The notes under the pieces are model-generated. The model made no database searches. It was not told the DNA's origin and saw only the letters and a list, made by a program, of their open reading frames with translations. From NCBI GenBank assembly GCA_021773235.1, contig JAJFKL010000025.1:1-64000 (forward strand): a stretch of DNA of 64,000 nt, written 5' to 3'. Position numbers and translations under genes: made by a program. This document shows positions 55,665 through 63,924 of this stretch, piece after piece. The stretch comes from Gammaproteobacteria bacterium. GTDB taxonomy: Bacteria; Pseudomonadota; Gammaproteobacteria; Eutrophobiales; Eutrophobiaceae. Positions within the stretch are counted from its first letter, which is position 1. Each line of letters starts with the position of its first letter.

Positions 55665-55706
55665 CGATATTTAATCTAAGAGACTATCCCTAAGAGGAGG
55701 TTTTAC

Positions 55707-56147
55707 TTAATTCCAGCTTTGTAACTTAATTTTCCAGCTACCATCTTTCTGCCTTTCAAACACATTGGTAATGTTTCCTTTCAGCATAATCGCGTCACCG
55801 TTAGTATCAATCCGAGTAACTTCCCAAAGGCCGGTTTCATACGCAGTGTCACCTTTAATATCTAAATCGACATTCGAAATGGTATATTGCTTCATACCGA
55901 CTTCTCTCAGACTAAGTAGATAAGTGCTTATTGCTGACGGGCAGTCAAGGATCTCGCTACTAGGTGGAAAGACCATGGCATTTTCGGTATATAAGGCCAT
56001 TAATGCATCAGTTTTACCCTGACCGAAACTCATCGCCCATTTGGTTATGAGCGCTTCAATATCCGTACTATCTGCCGTATGAGAAACGGCAAGGTTTGAG
56101 CTCATAGACAATATTGATAACATAATCAATGTGTTAAGTGTTTTCAT
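55707..56147 (-). CDS. Secreted DUF4440 (SnoaL/NTF2-like) protein, copy 1
   Basis: A 146-residue protein with a signal peptide (NTLIMLSILSMSSNLAVSHT) and a cone-shaped NTF2-like domain: LYTENAMVFPPSSEIL, DLDIKGDTAYETGLWEV, and the C-terminal RQKDGSWKIKLQSWN. Such proteins bind small ligands or act as enzymes, but the role here is unknown. An AGGAG site precedes the ATG. It is divergent from the LysR gene at 56285. A closely related copy is at 57483. Confidence 0.85.
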   Translation of the reverse strand: MKTLNTLIMLSILSMSSNLAVSHTADSTDIEALITKWAMSFGQGKTDALMALYTENAMVFPPSSEILDCPSAISTYLLSLREVGMKQYTISNVDLDIKGDTAYETGLWEVTRIDTNGDAIMLKGNITNVFERQKDGSWKIKLQSWN

Positions 56148-56221
56148 TGTTAATCACTCCTGTTAATAATTAATCGTTAAAGAATTTGTGCGTTGCAACA
56201 AATATAGGTACGATAGACCCA

Positions 56222-56245
56222 ATAAACAAGGCTATTTCTGTTTAT
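56222..56245. promoter_or_regulatory. LysR-type dyad in module 1 (ATAAACA-N10-TGTTTAT)
   Basis: Seven-base inverted arms flank a 10-base spacer in the gap between the divergent DUF4440 and LysR genes. The position and geometry fit a LysR operator. The second module has a dyad at the same place with other arm bases but equal spacing. Confidence 0.6.
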
Positions 56246-56284
56246 AGACTTATTCCAAATAGGAAAGAATAGAACTTCAAAACA

Positions 56285-57232
56285 ATGGATAGATTAACAA
56301 GCATGAATGTGTTTGCCGCTGTCGCCAGGCTCGGCAGCTTCTCTGCTGCTGCAGAAGAACTCGATATATCAAATGCAATGTGTTCAAAATACATTAGTAA
56401 TCTTGAAGACAATCTCGGCGCAAGATTACTTAATAGAACTACGCGACAACTGAGCCTGACGGATGTCGGTAGTGCTTATCATAATAAAATTATCGACATC
56501 CTCACAGAAGTAGAAGCAGCGGAACAGTGTGTGTCTGAACTACAAAACAATCCCGTCGGGATATTACATATCATGTCACCGCCATCTTTTGGTTCTTTTC
56601 ATATCGCTCGTGCGATTAAAAATTATAAAAAGAAATACCCTGAAGTCGAAATCGAACTGATCATGTCAGACGATTTTGAAAACCTGGTGGATCTGGGTGT
56701 GGACCTTGCCTTTCGTGTCGGGGAACTGGAAGATTCCAGTGTTGTTGCTTTAAAACTATCTTCCAGTCGATTGATCGTTTGTGCCTCTCCAGAGTATCTG
56801 AAAGATAACGGTACACCTCAAATCCCAGGTGATTTAAATGATCACGTTTGTATGAGTGTGAGCAACAACCTGATCTTTTCACCCCAATGGACATTTAATG
56901 CCGATGGCATAGAGACAACGATTGATACCAGGACTAATTATTTAAAATCAAATCAAGCCGACTCCCTTCGCGTCGCCGCAATCAATGGTAGCGGATTGGT
57001 ACAGCTTCCCACCTACATGGTCGGGCTCGATATTCAAGCCGGGAGACTCAAACCGGTATTGGAAGACTATGAACCCGAACCATTACCAATCAATCTGATC
57101 TATGCACACCGTAAACACGTGTCTATAAAGATCAGAAGTTTTGTCGACTACATGAAAGATTATTTTGAAACCCCACCTTATTGGGATAAATGGATGTTTG
57201 AAAAAAGTAAGAGTTTAAAAAATAATTCTTAA
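56285..57232 (+). CDS. LysR-family transcriptional regulator, paralogue 1
   Basis: A 315-residue LysR protein. The helix-turn-helix is at about 3-62 (RLTSMNVFAAVARLGSFSAAA, in part, then CSKYISNLEDNLGARLLNRT), and the ligand-binding domain begins near 90. It belongs to the group with the DRLTSM start often called AaeR/DmlR-like. Divergent from a secreted DUF4440 gene, it probably controls that gene and perhaps the alkene reductase gene. The tail (KSKSLKNNS) differs from its paralogue at 58051. Confidence 0.92.
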   Translation: MDRLTSMNVFAAVARLGSFSAAAEELDISNAMCSKYISNLEDNLGARLLNRTTRQLSLTDVGSAYHNKIIDILTEVEAAEQCVSELQNNPVGILHIMSPPSFGSFHIARAIKNYKKKYPEVEIELIMSDDFENLVDLGVDLAFRVGELEDSSVVALKLSSSRLIVCASPEYLKDNGTPQIPGDLNDHVCMSVSNNLIFSPQWTFNADGIETTIDTRTNYLKSNQADSLRVAAINGSGLVQLPTYMVGLDIQAGRLKPVLEDYEPEPLPINLIYAHRKHVSIKIRSFVDYMKDYFETPPYWDKWMFEKSKSLKNNS

Positions 57233-57275
57233 AGAGATTGATTTTGAAATAAGGCGTTAATAGAAAAGTTAAAAC

Positions 57276-57293
57276 ATACACGTCCTTGTGTAT
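57276..57293. repeat. ATACAC-TCC-GTGTAT palindrome 2
   Basis: ATACACGTCCTTGTGTAT has 6-base inverted arms. It precedes the decayed DUF4440 fragment at 57336, in the same arrangement as at 57421. Confidence 0.7.
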
Positions 57294-57335
57294 AAAATAT
57301 TCATCCCCTCCTATCCCTAAGATGAAAACCTAATA

Positions 57336-57404
57336 CTAATTCCAACTCTGAAAACCAATCTTTCAGCTACCGTTATTTTGTATTTCCAAAACAAAGGTAT
57401 TAAT
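57336..57404 (-). pseudogene. Remnant of a third DUF4440 gene copy (3' end only)
   Basis: Read on the minus strand the stretch gives VLEIQNNGS, a stop, then KIGFQSWN and a stop. The intact copy 2 ends VLERQNDGSWKIKLQSWN. The single Trp of the family has become TGA. The remnant is preceded by the palindrome at 57276, and the whole 57276-57404 stretch is an imperfect direct repeat of 57421-57550. So one module was duplicated once more and lost most of its sequence. Confidence 0.75.
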
Positions 57405-57420
57405 CGTGTTTACTAAAAAT

Positions 57421-57438
57421 ATACACGTCCATGTGTAT
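57421..57438. repeat. ATACAC-TCC-GTGTAT palindrome 3
   Basis: ATACACGTCCATGTGTAT has 6-base inverted arms. It is 45 bases beyond the 3' end of DUF4440 copy 2, a position that is conserved in copy 1 and the remnant. Confidence 0.7.
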
Positions 57439-57482
57439 CGAAAATTCATCCAAGCTCCTATTACCAAGATGAAAGTCTAAAG

Positions 57483-57923
57483 CTAGTTCCAACTCTGGAG
57501 TTTGATCTTCCAGCTACCGTCATTTTGTCTTTCCAAAACGTTTGTGATATTTCCGTCAAGTTTGATTTCCTTACCATCAGTACCAATCCGAACGGCTTCC
57601 CAAAGCTCTGTTGAATACGCGGTATCGCCTTTTACTTGCATATCAACATTAGAAATAGAATATGTTTTAAAGCCGACTTCCCTCAAATCATCTAAATAAG
57701 TAGTAATGGCTATGCGTCCTTCCAAAATTTCACTGCTGGGTGGAAATACCATTGCATCCTTGGTGTATAAGGTGGCTAAGTCCGTTGTGTTACCATTATC
57801 GAAATTGCTAGCCCACAAGGAATCAAGCATTTCTAAGTCAGCGCTTTCCAGTGTGTTTGAGGCTGCATAACTTGAATTTAATGATAATATTGATAATAAA
57901 ATCAGATATTTAATATTTTTCAT
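57483..57923 (-). CDS. Secreted DUF4440 (SnoaL/NTF2-like) protein, copy 2
   Basis: A 146-residue protein from ATG 57923 (KNIKYLILLSILSLNSSYAA signal peptide), with AGGAG upstream. Length and sequence follow copy 1: LYTKDAMVFPPSSEILEG, VDMQVKGDTAYSTELWEAV and ERQNDGSWKIKLQSWN. The open frame extends to 57965, but the added 14 residues would precede the signal peptide. It is divergent from the LysR gene at 58051. Confidence 0.85.
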   Translation of the reverse strand: MKNIKYLILLSILSLNSSYAASNTLESADLEMLDSLWASNFDNGNTTDLATLYTKDAMVFPPSSEILEGRIAITTYLDDLREVGFKTYSISNVDMQVKGDTAYSTELWEAVRIGTDGKEIKLDGNITNVLERQNDGSWKIKLQSWN

Positions 57924-57987
57924 GATTGATGCTCCTGTTAATAAATGTGTATTTGTGCGTTGCAAGAAATATAGGTGCTATCATCCG

Positions 57988-58013
57988 CATGAACAACAGT
58001 GGTTTTGTTCATG
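57988..58013. promoter_or_regulatory. LysR-type dyad in module 2 (CATGAACA-N10-TGTTCATG)
   Basis: Perfect 8-base inverted arms flank a 10-base spacer, 38 bases before the LysR start. It is the counterpart of 56222-56245; the arms differ at several positions in both halves, while spacing and location are kept. Confidence 0.65.
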
Positions 58014-58050
58014 AACTCATTCCAAAAAGGACATAATCAGGTGCATATCA

Positions 58051-58977
58051 GTGGATAGGTTAACTAGCATGAGAGTATTTGCCGCAGTCGCCAGGCTTGG
58101 AAGCTTTGCGGCAGCGGCTGAAGAACTGGATATTTCAAACACCATGTGTTCAAAATTCATCCGTGATTTAGAAAGCAACCTTGGTGCAAGGCTTATCAAC
58201 AGAACGACCAGGCAACTGAGCCTTACAGAAGTGGGAAGTACTTATCATGAAAAGGTTATCGACATACTGACTGAAGTTGAAGAAGCAGAGCAATGTGTAT
58301 CAGAATTACAAAATGAACCCGTCGGGACATTGCGTATTATGTCCTTGCCTTCTTTTGGTTCTTTCCATATTGCTAGAGCAATTAAAGGTTATAAACAACA
58401 AAACCCAAAAGTCGCCATCGAATTAAACCTTTCAGACGATTTTGATAACCTGGTAGATAAAGGTATGGACCTTGCTTTTCGAGTCGGTGAACTTGAAGAC
58501 TCTAGTGTTGTCGCATTAAAAATATCATCAAGCCGATTGATAGTTTGTGCTTCACCGGAATACCTAAAAGAGAATGGCACGCCACAAACGCCGGACGATT
58601 TACAGGATCATATTTGTTTGGTTACGTCCAACAACGTCATCTTCACGCCACACTGGTCATTTAATTTAGATGGCGTAGAAACAGCATTTGATATTAAGAG
58701 TAACTATTTAACATCGAATATTGCCGATTCACTTCGTGTTGCCGCATTAAATGGCAGCGGCTTGATACAGCTACCCTCTTACATGATTGGTCTTGATATT
58801 CAATCAGGCAGACTCATGCCGGTATTAGAAAAGTTTGAACCTAAACCATTACCAATCAACTTGGTCTATGCGCACCGCAAACATATGTCTGTAAAAATCA
58901 GAAGCTTTGTCGATTACATGCAAGGTTATTTTGAAACACCTCCCTATTGGGATAAATGGATGTTTGAAGGTAAGTAA
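58051..58977 (+). CDS. LysR-family transcriptional regulator, paralogue 2
   Basis: A 308-residue LysR protein starting at GTG 58051, aligned by DRLTSMRVFAAVARLGSF to its paralogue at 56285. By eye roughly three quarters of the residues agree along the whole chain, with more changes in the ligand-binding half than in the middle. Recognition-helix differences (TMCSKFIRDLESN against AMCSKYISNLEDN) fit the changed operator arms. It probably controls DUF4440 copy 2. Confidence 0.92.
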   Translation: MDRLTSMRVFAAVARLGSFAAAAEELDISNTMCSKFIRDLESNLGARLINRTTRQLSLTEVGSTYHEKVIDILTEVEEAEQCVSELQNEPVGTLRIMSLPSFGSFHIARAIKGYKQQNPKVAIELNLSDDFDNLVDKGMDLAFRVGELEDSSVVALKISSSRLIVCASPEYLKENGTPQTPDDLQDHICLVTSNNVIFTPHWSFNLDGVETAFDIKSNYLTSNIADSLRVAALNGSGLIQLPSYMIGLDIQSGRLMPVLEKFEPKPLPINLVYAHRKHMSVKIRSFVDYMQGYFETPPYWDKWMFEGK

Positions 58978-59004
58978 ACCTGCATTGTTGTGCAATGGAA
59001 CATA

Positions 59005-61353
59005 TCAAACCTTAAACTGACTCAGCATCATTTGCACATTATTCGATAACATTGCCAATTCATTACTGGCACTGCTAATTTGATCGACACCAGTTGCATT
59101 TTGTTCCGACACTGAACTTATGTTGACAATGTTACGATTCACTTCTTCAGCAACATAACTCTGCTCTTCTGCAGCAGAAGCTATCTGCGCATTCATCGCA
59201 TCAATTTCAGAAACTTTTTTGGCAATATCCTGAAGAACCTGTCCAGTTTGTTTAGATTTTTCTACGCTTTCAACCGCCTGTTTCTTTCCTTCTTCCATCA
59301 CGACTACTGCTTGCTTAGACTGAGTCTGTAATTTATCAATGATGTCATTAATTTCCTGAGTTGACTCCTGAGTCCGACCAGCCAACATTCGCACCTCATC
59401 GGCCACAACTGCAAAACCACGACCCTGTTCACCTGCACGCGCAGCTTCTATTGCAGCATTTAGTGCAAGTAAGTTTGTTTGTTCTGCTATTCCTTGAATC
59501 ACTTCAAGTACAGCACCGATATTTTCGCTCTCTTGCTCAAGACCATCGATTACATCTGCTGCCCCATTAACACGCTCAGCAAGCGCATCAATAGTGACTA
59601 TAGTCTCCTGTACAACTTTGCTGCCATTTGCTGTTTCAGCATCTGCACTACGAGCCGCATCGGCACCACTTGCAGCACTTTTAGCAACATCGGTAACTGT
59701 CGCTGCCATTTCATTCATTGCGGTTGCAACTTGTTCTGTTTCACTACGTTGCTGCACAATACCCTCCTTTGATTGCGATGTGACAACTGACAGTTCTTCA
59801 GATGCAGTAGCAACTTGTTCTGTTGCCTTAGTAAATTCTTGTAAAGTCACCCTGAATTTTTCTATTACTGTATTTATTGCGGTTGCCAATTTAATTGAAA
59901 TCGGATTTCCATTTGCAGAAATTGGCTTGGTCAAATCAGCATTACCTTCTTCCATTCCTGCTGCCAACACTTCAAGAGATTCGACTGCTGTTTCAATCGG
60001 TTTAATAATCATGCTCGCATATAATCTACCAACACCAGAGGCCGCAATAATCATTACGATCAGACAAACAAGCGACCAATATTGAATTCGCTGAGTGAGA
60101 GCCTCTACTGCTGCAAATGCTTCAGATTCATCAATTTCACTTAAGATAGACCAGTCTAAACCTTTAATATTAAGAGGTGCATAAGCCGAGAGTACAGAAA
60201 TGCCACGGTAATCGGGAAAAATATCAAAGCCACTTCTGTCTGCAAGTGCAGCATCAGCACCCTGTGACTTAATCGGTTGTAATCCTATCGTTGTACCCGT
60301 ATTTTCAATTGCATTTACAATGTTGCTTGCTACACCAGTAGATTTTAATAATTGCAAATACGCGGATTTGTCTTCTATCAAAAAGCGGCCCATGCTGCGC
60401 ATCTTTGAATCTTGTCCTATAAGATAAGTTTCACCGGAGTTACCGAGACCAACAATATTCCAATCTTCCTTGTACGTCATGATGTCGTTGATACGATCAA
60501 TTGGCATTTGAAAAATTAATATGCCAATTTTTTTCCCCTTATCAAAAATAGGTGAGGCAATAAACGCTGCAGGTGATTCATAAGATGGTGTATACGGTGA
60601 GAAATCAGTTAGAGCATAGAAATCTGGGCCATCGCCTTCATTAACTTTTCTGAATACTTCGCCAATACCACTATTTGCAAATGGACCATCAATTAACGAT
60701 GTAGCAAAATCAATCTCTTTAAAAACAGAATAGACGATGTTACCTGTCTCGTGGTCAACTAGAAAAATATCGTAATAACCAAAACGCTGCATAAAATCGT
60801 GAAACTGTGGGTGATATTTCTCGTGTAGATCAGAATAATTAGATTGCTCATTTGCTCGAATTAAATTGTCTTTTTCCCCCAAAGAATATTGGTTTTCGGC
60901 CATGTAATGATATTGAAGATTTATACCTTCATTGCTTACATTATGACTAATATTCGATACATCAACTGACACATCTGGATTCTTTTCTTTGTAGGCAGTA
61001 AGGAATTGATTTCTTAAATAATCATGGACTAGAGGTTTTGTTTCACGATCGGATTGAATATTAATGTCACTGCTGTAATTTTTAAATCCCTCTTTAAAGC
61101 CCAACATTGAGTCAATGGTCATTTGATCATTCGAAAAACTTAAGACCTGATTTTTAAGTAACTTGAAATAACTTTCAATTTCAATTTTTTTCGTTGAACG
61201 CAGGGCTATCAATTTTTCTTTCGCCTGCTCTTGGATTGCCTGGCGCCCACTATCGATAGATAGCCAACCTATTACGCTCGCTATAATTAAAGCAGGGATC
61301 ACCCCCAAAAGTGCGGAGGTGATCACCAATTGAGTCTTCATTTCTAATTTCAT
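59005..61353 (-). CDS. Methyl-accepting chemotaxis protein with large periplasmic sensor
   Basis: A 782-residue receptor from ATG 61353 ([20 protein letters not shown]), where a GGGAGA site fits; the frame is open to 61392. The first helix (about 6-30) and a second (about 415-440) enclose a sensor of almost 390 residues with Cache-like strands ([22 protein letters not shown], in part). HAMP and the signalling hairpin ([28 protein letters not shown], in part) follow. The ligand is unknown. It stands alone, far from the chemotaxis operon. Confidence 0.93.
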   Translation of the reverse strand: MKLEMKTQLVITSALLGVIPALIIASVIGWLSIDSGRQAIQEQAKEKLIALRSTKKIEIESYFKLLKNQVLSFSNDQMTIDSMLGFKEGFKNYSSDINIQSDRETKPLVHDYLRNQFLTAYKEKNPDVSVDVSNISHNVSNEGINLQYHYMAENQYSLGEKDNLIRANEQSNYSDLHEKYHPQFHDFMQRFGYYDIFLVDHETGNIVYSVFKEIDFATSLIDGPFANSGIGEVFRKVNEGDGPDFYALTDFSPYTPSYESPAAFIASPIFDKGKKIGILIFQMPIDRINDIMTYKEDWNIVGLGNSGETYLIGQDSKMRSMGRFLIEDKSAYLQLLKSTGVASNIVNAIENTGTTIGLQPIKSQGADAALADRSGFDIFPDYRGISVLSAYAPLNIKGLDWSILSEIDESEAFAAVEALTQRIQYWSLVCLIVMIIAASGVGRLYASMIIKPIETAVESLEVLAAGMEEGNADLTKPISANGNPISIKLATAINTVIEKFRVTLQEFTKATEQVATASEELSVVTSQSKEGIVQQRSETEQVATAMNEMAATVTDVAKSAASGADAARSADAETANGSKVVQETIVTIDALAERVNGAADVIDGLEQESENIGAVLEVIQGIAEQTNLLALNAAIEAARAGEQGRGFAVVADEVRMLAGRTQESTQEINDIIDKLQTQSKQAVVVMEEGKKQAVESVEKSKQTGQVLQDIAKKVSEIDAMNAQIASAAEEQSYVAEEVNRNIVNISSVSEQNATGVDQISSASNELAMLSNNVQMMLSQFKV

Positions 61354-61693
61354 TTTATCTCTCCCTGAGAAAGTACGAAGTTCCATCTTCAAAATTATGC
61401 TATGAATTAGTCAGGGTAACGGCTAACTGTGCTTTCACTGAATACGTAATTATGGTGATTTTTAATAAGGTTAGACGTACCCAATAAAGAGTACATAACA
61501 CGACTGGCCAAATAGGTTAAAACATCACAAGTAACTGTAATTGCTTAATTTATTTTAATTTAGCACTGATTTTCTAGAATTGAGAATGCTGAATATATCG
61601 ACACGATCACACTTTTGCCAACAAAATGTTGCGGCGCAACATTAAAAACGTATAATATTTCTCAACTAAATTTAAACCTTTTGGAGACGAACC
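61354..61693. other. Intergenic region before phasin 1
   Basis: The gap of about 340 bases holds the promoters of the chemoreceptor (minus strand) and phasin 1 (plus strand). Only the palindrome and -10 box near 61626-61656 are recognisable. I see nothing else. Confidence 0.6.
61626..61656 (+). promoter_or_regulatory. Phasin 1 promoter with palindromic operator
   Basis: ATGTTGCGGCGCAACAT (61626-61642) is a perfect palindrome around G61634. A -35-like TTGCGG (61629-61634) lies inside it, and a perfect TATAAT (61651-61656) follows after 16 bases. A protein on the palindrome would block the polymerase. The phasin 2 gene has the same layout. A PhaR-like repressor is a plausible binder, but no phaR gene is in the window. 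Confidence 0.75.
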
Positions 61694-62002
61694 ATGACGA
61701 CACATTTAGATAAAATGTTCGAACCAATTAAAGAATTGAACGAACTGACATTCAAGACAATGCAAGAAATATCTACCATTCAGCTACAATCATTTCAAGA
61801 TAACGCCAAAATAGGTATGTATGCATTAAATACAGCAACTGATGTTAAAGACTATGACTCTTTTAAAAACTATCTGGAAAGCCAAGTTGCTGTGACACAG
61901 TATGTCTCAGATACTGTCGCTGTTGATGTTAATGATATTCATGAAGTTGGAAAATCATTTGCTAACGAAGCAAAAGAAGTAGTTGAGAAATCAATTATCT
62001 AA
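61694..62002 (+). CDS. Phasin family protein 1
   Basis: A 102-residue helical protein of the phasin type, which coats polyhydroxyalkanoate granules: FEPIKELNELTFKTMQEISTI, QLQSFQDNAKIGMYAL, YLESQVAVTQYVSDTV and FANEAKEVVEKSI. A GGAG ribosome site precedes the ATG. It is close in sequence to phasin 2 and is followed by a terminator. Phasin-like proteins also occur without polymer synthesis, and no phaC gene is in the window. Confidence 0.88.
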   Translation: MTTHLDKMFEPIKELNELTFKTMQEISTIQLQSFQDNAKIGMYALNTATDVKDYDSFKNYLESQVAVTQYVSDTVAVDVNDIHEVGKSFANEAKEVVEKSII

Positions 62003-62028
62003 TAATTGAGTCCGCTTAATACTAATCA

Positions 62029-62055
62029 CAAAACCGCTCTTTTGAGCGGTTTTTT
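62029..62055 (+). terminator. Rho-independent terminator after phasin 1
   Basis: AAAACCGCTC, loop TTTT, GAGCGGTTTT followed by more T residues. It is a strong terminator that separates the two phasin genes. Confidence 0.93.
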
Positions 62056-62176
62056 TTAACTTACAGCAAGCAAATTAACCACCTAAAATAGATAATATGA
62101 GATACAAATTCATCACCTCAAGACCTAGAACAGCTATTTTTACTAATATATTCAAGTAGATATGAATTATATATTT

Positions 62177-62208
62177 TATGTTGCGTCGCAACATATTTGG
62201 CGTATAAT
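62177..62208 (+). promoter_or_regulatory. Phasin 2 promoter with palindromic operator
   Basis: TATGTTGCGTCGCAACATA (62177-62195) is a perfect palindrome around T62186. A -35-like TTGCGT (62181-62186) lies inside it, and TATAAT (62203-62208) stands 16 bases after the -35. Operator, -35 and -10 have the same arrangement as at phasin 1. Confidence 0.75.
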
Positions 62209-62246
62209 AAGCTCCAATGTTTAAATAAATTATTTGGAGAAATACA

Positions 62247-62561
62247 ATGGATAACACATTCGAAAAACTGGTAGCACCGATTAAAGAACTTAATGAATTG
62301 GCCTTAAAAAGCATTGAAGAAATTACCGCAATCCAAATTAAGACCCTTCAGGAAAATGCGAAGATTAGCGTTGAATCACTAAAATCTGTAAACGAGATCA
62401 AAGACCTTGATTCTCTACAAGGTTACTTGTCTAACCAGGTTGAAGTTGCACAAAGCGTATCTACTCATGCAGTAGAAGATGCACAAGAAATAGCCAAATT
62501 AGGTGAATCTTATGCTACCAACGTAAAGAAGATTGTTGAGAAATCAGTACCTACTGCTTAA
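62247..62561 (+). CDS. Phasin family protein 2
   Basis: A 104-residue paralogue of phasin 1: APIKELNELALKSIEEITAI, KTLQENAKISVESLKSV, YLSNQVEVAQSVSTHAVED and ESYATNVKKIVEKSV. It should bind the surface of polyhydroxyalkanoate granules through amphipathic helices. GGAG lies before the ATG. It has its own operator, promoter and terminator. The helical repeats are less hydrophobic than those of large phasins. Confidence 0.88.
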   Translation: MDNTFEKLVAPIKELNELALKSIEEITAIQIKTLQENAKISVESLKSVNEIKDLDSLQGYLSNQVEVAQSVSTHAVEDAQEIAKLGESYATNVKKIVEKSVPTA

Positions 62562-62584
62562 TCTAGACTTCATAAGTTGGAATT

Positions 62585-62612
62585 AAAAACCGCTCCCACG
62601 AGCGGTTTTTTT
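62585..62612 (+). terminator. Rho-independent terminator after phasin 2
   Basis: AAAAACCGCTC, loop CCAC, GAGCGGTTTTTTT. It has the same stem core as the phasin 1 terminator. Confidence 0.93.
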
Positions 62613-62724
62613 ACGTCCATGGATGGACCGTATGTCGCGAGAGGACACGACTACATGGATGTAGGAGATAGAGTAACGCCGGGAGCAGTTACCGAGGAGT
62701 CCGAAGCGACTAGCACAGGAACCT
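62611..62724 (+). repeat. Dispersed TCCN-hairpin repeat, copy C
   Basis: The stretch has GTCCATGGATGGAC (62615-62628) and CTACATGGATGTAG (62651-62664), the latter being the opposite strand of the hairpin at 44590. It continues through GTCGCGAGAGGACACGACT and GAGTCCGAAGCGAC, matching copy A on the other strand. It lies between the phasin 2 terminator and the alkene reductase 2 stop. Confidence 0.75.
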
Positions 62725-62762
62725 AATATATCAGGCTTCTTATTCTAGCCAACCCAAAGCGA

Positions 62763-63863
62763 CTAAGCTGCCTCATAAGTCGGAAAATCAGCTAAACCAT
62801 CTTCTCTAGGTGTCCACCATAGCTCTACATCTGCCTCGGGCGCTAGCGGCCAGTCATTTCTATAACGTTCTACCAGATCCGGGTTACTGATATAAGGTCG
62901 TCCAAAGGCAATCAGGTCAGCTTTGCCATCGGTAATAGCTTTTTCCGCAGTCTCTTGTGTATAACCACAATTACCCATTAACGGACCATCAAATACCTGA
63001 CGGAATTCATCCAGCGTCATTGGCTCACCCAATTCATGAAAACCGAATGCCAGACCATCCATGACATGTAGGTAGGCCAAACCATACTGGTTTAACTGTT
63101 GCGCGACATAGGTAAAGGACTCTCGAAAATCTGCTGAACCCATATCATTAAACACGCCGTTAGGTGCCAAGCGGACCCCGACGCGTTCTGCCGGTACCTC
63201 CTCAGTAACAGCCTTAATCACTTCATCTAACATACGATATCTTTTTTCGATACTGCCACCGTATTCATCGGTACGCTGATTGGTACGCGACTGTAAAAAC
63301 TGGTCGAGCAGATAACCATTCGCACTGTGTACTTCAACACCATCAAAACCGGCCTGCATCGCACGCTTCGCAGCATTCCTGTAGTCCAGTACCGTTTGCT
63401 TAATCTCGTCAATGGTGAGTGCATGCGGGGTTTCGTATTCTTCCTTACCATTTGGCGTATGGATCTCATCGCCATTTATTTTGATTGCAGAAGGTGCAAC
63501 CGGTAATTCACCATTGTCATGAAAACTGGTGTGCGAAGCTCGGCCCATATGCCATAACTGTAGAAATATAAGGCCACCTTCAGCATGAACCGCATCAACG
63601 ACCCGTTTCCAACCCTGCATTTGCTCATCGTTATAGATGCCCGGTGAGTCGACCCAACCTCTGGCAATCTTCGACACCACCGTCGCTTCGGTAATGACCA
63701 AACCTGCCGAAGCACGCTGCCGGTAGTACTCAGCCATCAGCTCATTCGGGATTCGATCTTTACCAGCACGTGCACGCGTTAACGGTGCCAGTACAACACG
63801 ATTTTTTAATTGTAATGATTCATTCAAAGAAAATGAATTTAACAATGGACTATCTATACTCAT
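62763..63863 (-). CDS. Old yellow enzyme-type alkene reductase, paralogue 2
   Basis: A 366-residue FMN oxidoreductase, clearly a paralogue of the protein at 54394: NRVVLAPLTRARA, GVEVHSANGYLLDQF, TDEYGGSI, VRLAPNGVFNDMGSADF and GNCGYTQETAEKA. The HSAN pair that holds the substrate is kept. It lies 61 bases after a gene ending in this window with a zinc-type dehydrogenase tail, in the same direction, so they may form an operon for reducing reactive carbonyl compounds. Confidence 0.93.
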   Translation of the reverse strand: MSIDSPLLNSFSLNESLQLKNRVVLAPLTRARAGKDRIPNELMAEYYRQRASAGLVITEATVVSKIARGWVDSPGIYNDEQMQGWKRVVDAVHAEGGLIFLQLWHMGRASHTSFHDNGELPVAPSAIKINGDEIHTPNGKEEYETPHALTIDEIKQTVLDYRNAAKRAMQAGFDGVEVHSANGYLLDQFLQSRTNQRTDEYGGSIEKRYRMLDEVIKAVTEEVPAERVGVRLAPNGVFNDMGSADFRESFTYVAQQLNQYGLAYLHVMDGLAFGFHELGEPMTLDEFRQVFDGPLMGNCGYTQETAEKAITDGKADLIAFGRPYISNPDLVERYRNDWPLAPEADVELWWTPREDGLADFPTYEAA

Positions 63864-63924
63864 GAAAATTTTTCCTTATTAACAATTTGTTGGTTGAATG
63901 TACTGTCACTTCAACTACTCGATG

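Noticed and set aside
62075-62314. 79-codon open frame on the minus strand over the phasin 2 promoter
   Set aside because: It covers the palindromic operator and the 5' end of phasin 2 and has no ribosome site or family likeness.
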